Assembly (NCBI GenBank): GCA_002189035.1
Contig: NEEC01000026.1
Coordinates: 372,001-436,000, forward strand
Length of the DNA: 64,000 bases
Direction of reading: 5' to 3'
DNA from: Utricularia gibba
Taxonomy: Eukaryota; Streptophyta; Magnoliopsida; Lamiales; Lentibulariaceae
The position numbers were made by a program, and so were the translations under genes. Below, one piece after another: positions 57,727-64,000 of this stretch. Numbering within the stretch: the stretch's first letter is position 1; every line of letters begins with the position of its first letter. The notes under the pieces were generated by a model, which saw only the letters and a list, made by a program, of their open reading frames with translations, had not been told where the DNA came from and ran no database searches.

Positions 57727-58675
57727 ATGGGTTCAATGACAAGATGAACATATGAAAAAGTCAACATATTAGTGTCAACTTGGTTAAATACTTCCATTGA
57801 TCCCATTATCGGTAATTCTCAAAAGGTAGAGTCATTTTGGAAAGCCATTGGTTATTTCTATTGTAATGCAATCAAGGCTAATGGAACAAATGAAAAAGTT
57901 CAAGAACCTGAAGCGTTGAAGTTACACAACATAATTTTTTCTGGAATGCATGATAGTATTTCACAACATAATCCAAGTGGTTACAACAAATATGACTTAA
58001 TTGATATGAGCTTGAAGTTATATAAAGAAGAACTTCATAAACCTTTTACATATTTGGAAGCTTGGAAAATATTGCAAGATCAACCAAAATGGATGACAAT
58101 AAAATCCATTGTTATTTACATCTTGTTTTTTTTTATGAACTCTTTGTTTTGTATGAAAACAGGATGCAGACAATAGAAGTAAGAAGAAAAAGAAAGCAAG
58201 TATCACATGTGACTTTTCAACAGTTCAATCTGCTATACCTCCAAATGTGATAGAACAAGTGAATTCAGAGATTCCAACTATACAACGCCCCATTGAACAA
58301 AAGAACGCTAAAAAATTATGACTTCAGGGGAGTACCTCTAGTGGGATTTCTCAAGAGAAAAAAGATGTTGTCAAAGCCCTCACTGATAAATTGGATGGGT
58401 ATAGGATTGAAATGGCAAGACACAATACACTGTATCAACAACATATTGTAGTGAAGAATGCATAAATTGCAATAAACTCTGCGCACGAGTTGAGGTTGTT
58501 GATCAAGATGGATGTGTCTAAGATAGATGACTTTCAAAGAATGCTCCATAGTGAAACATGCAATCATGCATTATTTGGTATGAATGCTCAGCAGAATTCA
58601 CTTATTACTCAAGCTAGTTTGCTTTCTCCAAAGCCCAGTTTTCAAGAACCATATAGTGGTCAGAGTGATAATTGA
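57727..58675 (+). pseudogene. ORF1 (Myb/SANT-associated) of Harbinger element 2
   Basis: It opens MGSMTR followed by TGA (57745-57747) where family members usually have Trp, then VNILVSTWLNTSIDPIIGNS and FWKAIGYFYC, the SANT-like domain of Harbinger ORF1. A short intron-like gap after DQPKW (58092) is followed at about 58162 by a Lys-rich stretch. The end carries the coiled segment ALTDKLDGYRIEMARHN and HELRLLIKMDVSKIDDFQRM, stopping at 58673-58675. Two further internal stops are present. Confidence 0.75.
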
Positions 58676-58794
58676 TGATCCTTCATGTTATTTATTTTGA
58701 TTGAACTTGAACTTTTATGAACTATGCAACTTTAATTTAGTTTATTATATCGCACTGAACAATTTATTTAACTTATTAAACTATCTCAATAAAT

Positions 58795-59108
58795 ACATCT
58801 TACAACTACTAATTTATCCTATCAACCATACTTTATAACTACTGATCTATAACTATCAATTCACCACACAACCACACCTTCCAACTATCAATCTACCACA
58901 CCAACCACACCTTCCAACTATCAATCTACCACACCAACCGCACCTTCCAACTACCAATCCACCACACCAACGATACCTTCCTATTACCAATCCACCACAC
59001 CAACCATAACTTTTAACTACCAACCTACCACATAACCGCGTCTCACAACTACAAACCTACCACACCAACCACATCTCACAACTACCAATCTACCCACACC
59101 AACTACAT
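58795..59108. repeat. Minisatellite, period about 33 bp
   Basis: Units of the type ACCACACCTTCCAACTATCA plus ATCTACCACACCA repeat eight or nine times with drift towards the ends. The best-conserved units lie at 58870-58970. It sits between the two ORFs of Harbinger element 2 and has no coding role. Confidence 0.85.
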
Positions 59109-59160
59109 ATCTCATTATATATAACTTGTTCCATTGATAATGTATTCATTCCTGAATTCA

Positions 59161-60407
59161 ATGGATTCTCACAACAATGAAGAGCATATTTCTTTTCAAA
59201 ATGAGCATTTTGATCCAGATGATTTTTCAATCATTATGCCTCATCATAGTAGTGCAGTTATTGATGCTATTGAAGCTACTATTGAGTATATATTCGAAGA
59301 TGAGCTAGATCAACCCCTGACGAAATAGAGGAAAGTGTGAATACATTGATCGTGGACGTGAGTTTGGAAACACTCGCCTAATGGCAAACTATTTCTCCAT
59401 CAATGCCACCTACAATGATAAGATATTTCGTCGACGTTTTAGAATACATCGTAGTTTGTTCAAGCATATTATGTCCAATCTTATGGAAGTAGTACCATAT
59501 CTACAATGTGAATGATGGCACATGGATATGGTGCAGATGCTTGTGATGAATATCTTTGAATTGGTGAGTCAACTACCCTCAAGTGTTTAAGATCTTTTAT
59601 AATCAGAATTCATATAGTGTTTGAGACAGAATATATGAGATGCCCCAATCAAAGAGACATTCAAAGATTTTTTTCATGAGGTGATGAAAGAGGATTCCCA
59701 AGTATGCTGGGAAGTATAGATTGTATGTACTGAGAGTGGAAAAATTATCCTATAACTTGGAAAGGACAATATACTCGTAGACATGAGTCTTTTACTATCA
59801 TATTAGAGCCAGTTGCTTCAAATGATACGTGGATATGACATTCGTTCTTTGGTACTCCAGATTCAAATAATGATCTTAATGTATAATCTCATTCAACATT
59901 ATTTGATGACTTGCATCGAGGTGTGACTCCTCTTGTTGAATTCTTGGTTAACGAAAAAAATGATATGCGATATTACTTAGCTGATGGTATTTATCTTGAA
60001 TGCCTTGTTTTTATGAAAACTATTACTCTTCCACAGAATTCAAAAACAAGGCTCTTCGCTACTCGACAAAAAAGTGCAAGAAATGATGTAGAATGAGCTT
60101 TTGGACTATTAAAAGCAAGGTTTGAAATTATTTATTCACCTGCTCGCATGTGTAATCATGAAACTCTAGTTAATATCATATATGCTGCTATAATTTTACA
60201 CAATATGATTGTTGAAGATGAAGTACATGATACTCAACAAATCCTGAAGACTATGATCAAATAACACAAGAGACACCTGATTTATTAGGACAAAATATCC
60301 ATGCTTTTGAAGCATATCTTGCTAGAGTTGTGAAATCCAAGGAAACAAGTTTGCATAGATAATTGAAAGCAGATTTGATTGAGCATATTTGGAATAAGTT
60401 TAATTAA
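59161..60407 (+). pseudogene. DDE transposase of Harbinger element 2, broken
   Basis: The N-terminus reads MDSHNNEEHISFQNEHFDPD and IEATIEYIFEDE. The helix-turn-helix-like region NYFSINATYNDKIFRRRFRI follows after a frame change. Catalytic blocks: SIDCMY then TGA-EWKNYP (first Asp, about 59716), FFGTPDSNNDLNV (second Asp, about 59849) and the ADGIY block, then VE followed by a stop in place of Arg before AFGLLKARFEII (Glu, about 60093). The C-terminus ends EHIWNKFN at 60407. At least five stops and several frame changes are present. Confidence 0.8.
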
Positions 60408-60669
60408 TTTTATATATGTTGTATTATATATTGTCTGAATAATAATTTTCTCTATTTTAAATAAATATTATTGTTATATTTGATTAATTATGTAAATTAA
60501 TATAAAATTAATAAATATAAATATTATATACAACATTATCCGGATAGAAATGTAGATGAGGAAGTAAGAATAATGTGTATTATTTAATATTATTATATTA
60601 AATAATTATAAAAAAATAAAACAAATATGAGGTGTAATCCATATTGTTCCCACACCAATGTGGATACCC

Positions 60670-61405
60670 TTAGGAAAAGCTAAAATTTGTCAAATCTTAG
60701 CAAAACGAATTTTGGCATCGCATGAATATGCTTCAATTTTATCTTTGAATAGTCATAAAACTACCTTTTCAAAGGTTTTCATGCACCACAAATAACATGA
60801 TATCTATGGATGAAGTTTTAATTGTGGTTCAAAAAATGTTGGTAAATCTTAATTTCTTTTTGAATGCGATGCGAACAATATTGAAAAGATAATAAGATGG
60901 AAGATCCAGAAAATTCAAAATGCTTTATATAAATTATTCTAATAAAATAAAATGAATTGGGCTGAATTCATATTACTAAAGCCCAATGGTTGGATCGCCT
61001 AACCCGATAAAAGATATTTTTTCATAGTTTAGCAATGTTTCAATCTAATTCATCTAACCCATGAGTATTCATGTATTACGGATCCATCTTGTACCCATAT
61101 TTTACGGTTCTGAGTGACGGTCTGACCCGTGACAAGTCATGGATTGAGGTGTAACCATGCTCAGCTCTGGGTAGCAGTATAAGCTTATCACCTACGAATG
61201 TATGGAAAAAAGGGATGCTTGATCCTTCTACAAAACAGTCAAGGATGTGGGTCTTTGGGTTAATGGCTTTGCTCCCCGTATCGTCTTCACGCAGTAGCCT
61301 TAGTCAAATACAAGTACCATTTCACTTCCGGTTGTGGGCAGCAAGAACAAGACATTGGGGCAACGAAACAAGGTTTCTGCATTTGCACTACGCATCCATC
61401 CATTG
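60670..61405. other. Intergenic DNA downstream of the ARF gene
   Basis: AT-rich to about 60960, then mixed. A stretch at 61060-61180 (GACCCGTGACAAGTCATGG, ACCATGCTCAGCTCTGG) looks like a hAT-type element end but I cannot pair it. No gene seen. Confidence 0.4.
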
Positions 61406-62891
<1,486 letters not shown>

Positions 62892-63045
62892 TCCTCAAGA
62901 ATACGAACAGAAAAAATCAACGATCGCAGCAACAAAGAGCTGGGAATCGAACATGAATACAAGATTACTGCCGTAGGCTGAAACTGAGAGGAAACGTAAA
63001 CGCTGATCCTTGGTTTCGCAGGCTGGGTGCCTGTACTGTATAGTT

Positions 63046-63605
63046 CATTAATTAATATTTAATTGGACATTTTGGGCCGCCGGGTTATATTTCGAGTTCG
63101 GACTCGGGTTGGATCCGAATTTCAGGTAATAGTGGTACGGGTCGGACTCGTACCCGTACGAATCGGACCCGCCGGATAAAAAATTCAGTGGCTGACTCGG
63201 CGGGTCAAACTCGTACGGGTAAAGTGCTTGACTCGACTCGTACCCACCCGGGTTGAAGTGTTCTTGGCTCGTCGATCCTTCACTTAACTCCCACATGAGC
63301 CCCAACAGGCCCCTAGGTTGCTTTCTGGAAAATATTTATGTTACTGACATAGAAGGACCCAGCCTTCTCCCCTCGGGTTTCCACCAGTACAATACAATGA
63401 TTCCCACCCAACAGTGGATGCCACACGGTGGACAACCAAGGAGAAGTAACTGCGTGCACTGGTACGGGTTGACGGGTCAACCCGTACCCGTCTATCTCGA
63501 CTCGCACCGTACCCATCTAGTGACGGGTACGAGTCACGGATTGACTCGTTACGAGTCAACCCGCGGGTCGGACGGGTTGACCCGGACTCGTACCCAGCTC
63601 TAGAA
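63046..63605. mobile_element. Candidate hAT-like insertion with GTACCCGT/ACGGGT subterminal repeats
   Basis: Both sides (63062-63255 and 63455-63605) are GC-rich and packed with ACGGGT/ACCCGT and GACTCG/CGAGTC motifs in both orientations. The right end reads, inverted, TAGAGCTGGGTACGAGTCCG, typical of plant hAT termini. I cannot pair a left terminus or find a clean 8-bp duplication. It lies between the ARF and NDUFS6 genes and makes spurious ORFs on both strands. Confidence 0.5.
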
Positions 63606-63682
63606 TACTCAAGGCAGTTCAAATACCTCCTCATCCTCAACTTTGGCTTCCCTCTGGAATCTCACGCATTATTCAGCGAGCT

Positions 63683-64000
63683 ATGGCGGCATTTTGGAGA
63701 ACGGACGCCGTAAGGATGGGGTCTCACCTGATGAAAAACCTAACTCGATCCCCAAATTCTCGCAGCGTCAGCGGTATCGTTAACCGCGAAATCATTACGT
63801 CGCATACTGAGAAGTGGATGCAGGTATTCCGAATTTCTGATGTATGCTAGGTGGGTGGTTATTGTTATTGGGGCGGGTTTGCATCGAGAATCAGACGTGT
63901 ATACTAAATTTTGTGCAGCTTGTGCATGTTAGCCCCCAATTTAGTTACTGCTTAGGGTTCCTTGACTTCATAGATGCTTTATTCGTAATGTCGTGATGGT
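63683..64000 (+). CDS. NDUFS6, complex I 13-kDa zinc-binding subunit, first exon (partial gene)
   Basis: Exon 1 (63683-63823) encodes 47 residues beginning MAAFWRTDAVRMGSHLMKNL, a basic, hydroxyl-rich mitochondrial presequence. It ends HTEKWMQ at a GTATTC donor, matching the HT-KWMQ segment that precedes the conserved core of plant NDUFS6. The remainder to 64000 is intron. The zinc-binding residues lie in exons outside the window, so the call rests on this short match and the splice site. Confidence 0.7.

Larger units (their letters stand above)
57005..60669 (+). mobile_element. PIF/Harbinger element 2, 3.67 kb
   Basis: The ends GGGCATCCACATTAGTGTCC (57005) and, inverted, GGGTATCCACATTGGTGTGG (60669) form a 20-bp inverted repeat with few differences. 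TTA flanks both ends (57002-57004 and 60670-60672). It carries ORF1 and a transposase on the plus strand, both broken, with a minisatellite between them. It is complete in structure but non-autonomous. Confidence 0.88.

Noticed and set aside
58795-59108. CRISPR-like array
   Set aside because: The units are contiguous with no unique spacers, lie in a plant transposon and drift in sequence; it is a minisatellite.
63253-63640. Overlapping 99-116 codon ORFs on both strands
   Set aside because: They arise from the GC-rich subterminal repeats of a hAT-like insertion.

Overview
The window is nuclear DNA of a flowering plant. The genes are split by short GT-AG introns and encode plant-specific proteins (PDV1 plastid-division factor, phytolongin, ALMT anion channel, PLS-class PPR protein). 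They sit in AT-rich DNA full of degenerate Ty3/Gypsy, hAT and PIF/Harbinger elements. I cannot name the species; the AT-rich gene space argues against a grass, but only weakly.

Layout. 1-2.7 kb: a cytochrome b5 gene (minus strand, running off the left edge) and an MSP1/ATAD1-like AAA ATPase without its first exon. 2.7-5.9 kb: AT-rich DNA with no convincing gene. About 5.9-20.6 kb: a nested transposon stack. A Gypsy element (LTR and gag remains) was hit in its LTR by a small PIF/Harbinger MITE, which was hit in turn by a larger related element. Its gag was hit by an Athila-type solo LTR in inverted orientation, which then took a second solo LTR of the same family. A third, long but badly decayed Athila-type copy follows. 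Target-site duplications that I can read fix most of this order. 20.6-33 kb: AT-rich DNA with one tRNA-Gly(CCC), a nearly perfect 239-bp tandem duplication, four copies of an unclassified repeat, and a decayed hAT transposon inside one of those copies.

33.4-45.0 kb is the main gene island: phytolongin (-), farnesol-dehydrogenase-like SDR (+), PPR protein (+), PDV1 (-), MTM1-like mitochondrial carrier (+) and ALMT (-). Phytolongin/SDR and PDV1/MTM1 are divergent pairs; PPR/PDV1 and MTM1/ALMT are convergent. The SDR and the carrier each lack one base in a conserved coding exon. CDC20 (-) follows at 48.7-50.5 kb, with a good match to the G2/M-specific MSA promoter element next to its TATA box. 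51.3-60.7 kb holds two related PIF/Harbinger elements in opposite orientation only about 20 bp apart, one carrying a nested hAT MITE and an LTR-like piece. 61.4-64 kb has an ARFB1-type GTPase (-) and the first exon of complex I subunit NDUFS6 (+), separated by a short GC-rich hAT-like insertion.

The host genes are housekeeping genes that do not form a pathway, although several concern organelles (PDV1, MTM1, NDUFS6, MSP1-like, probably PPR). I found no undescribed multi-gene system. The most informative signals are the datable transposon nesting, the two single-base gene lesions, the duplicated ALMT leader, the CDC20 promoter elements and the exon-1-less MSP1-like gene.
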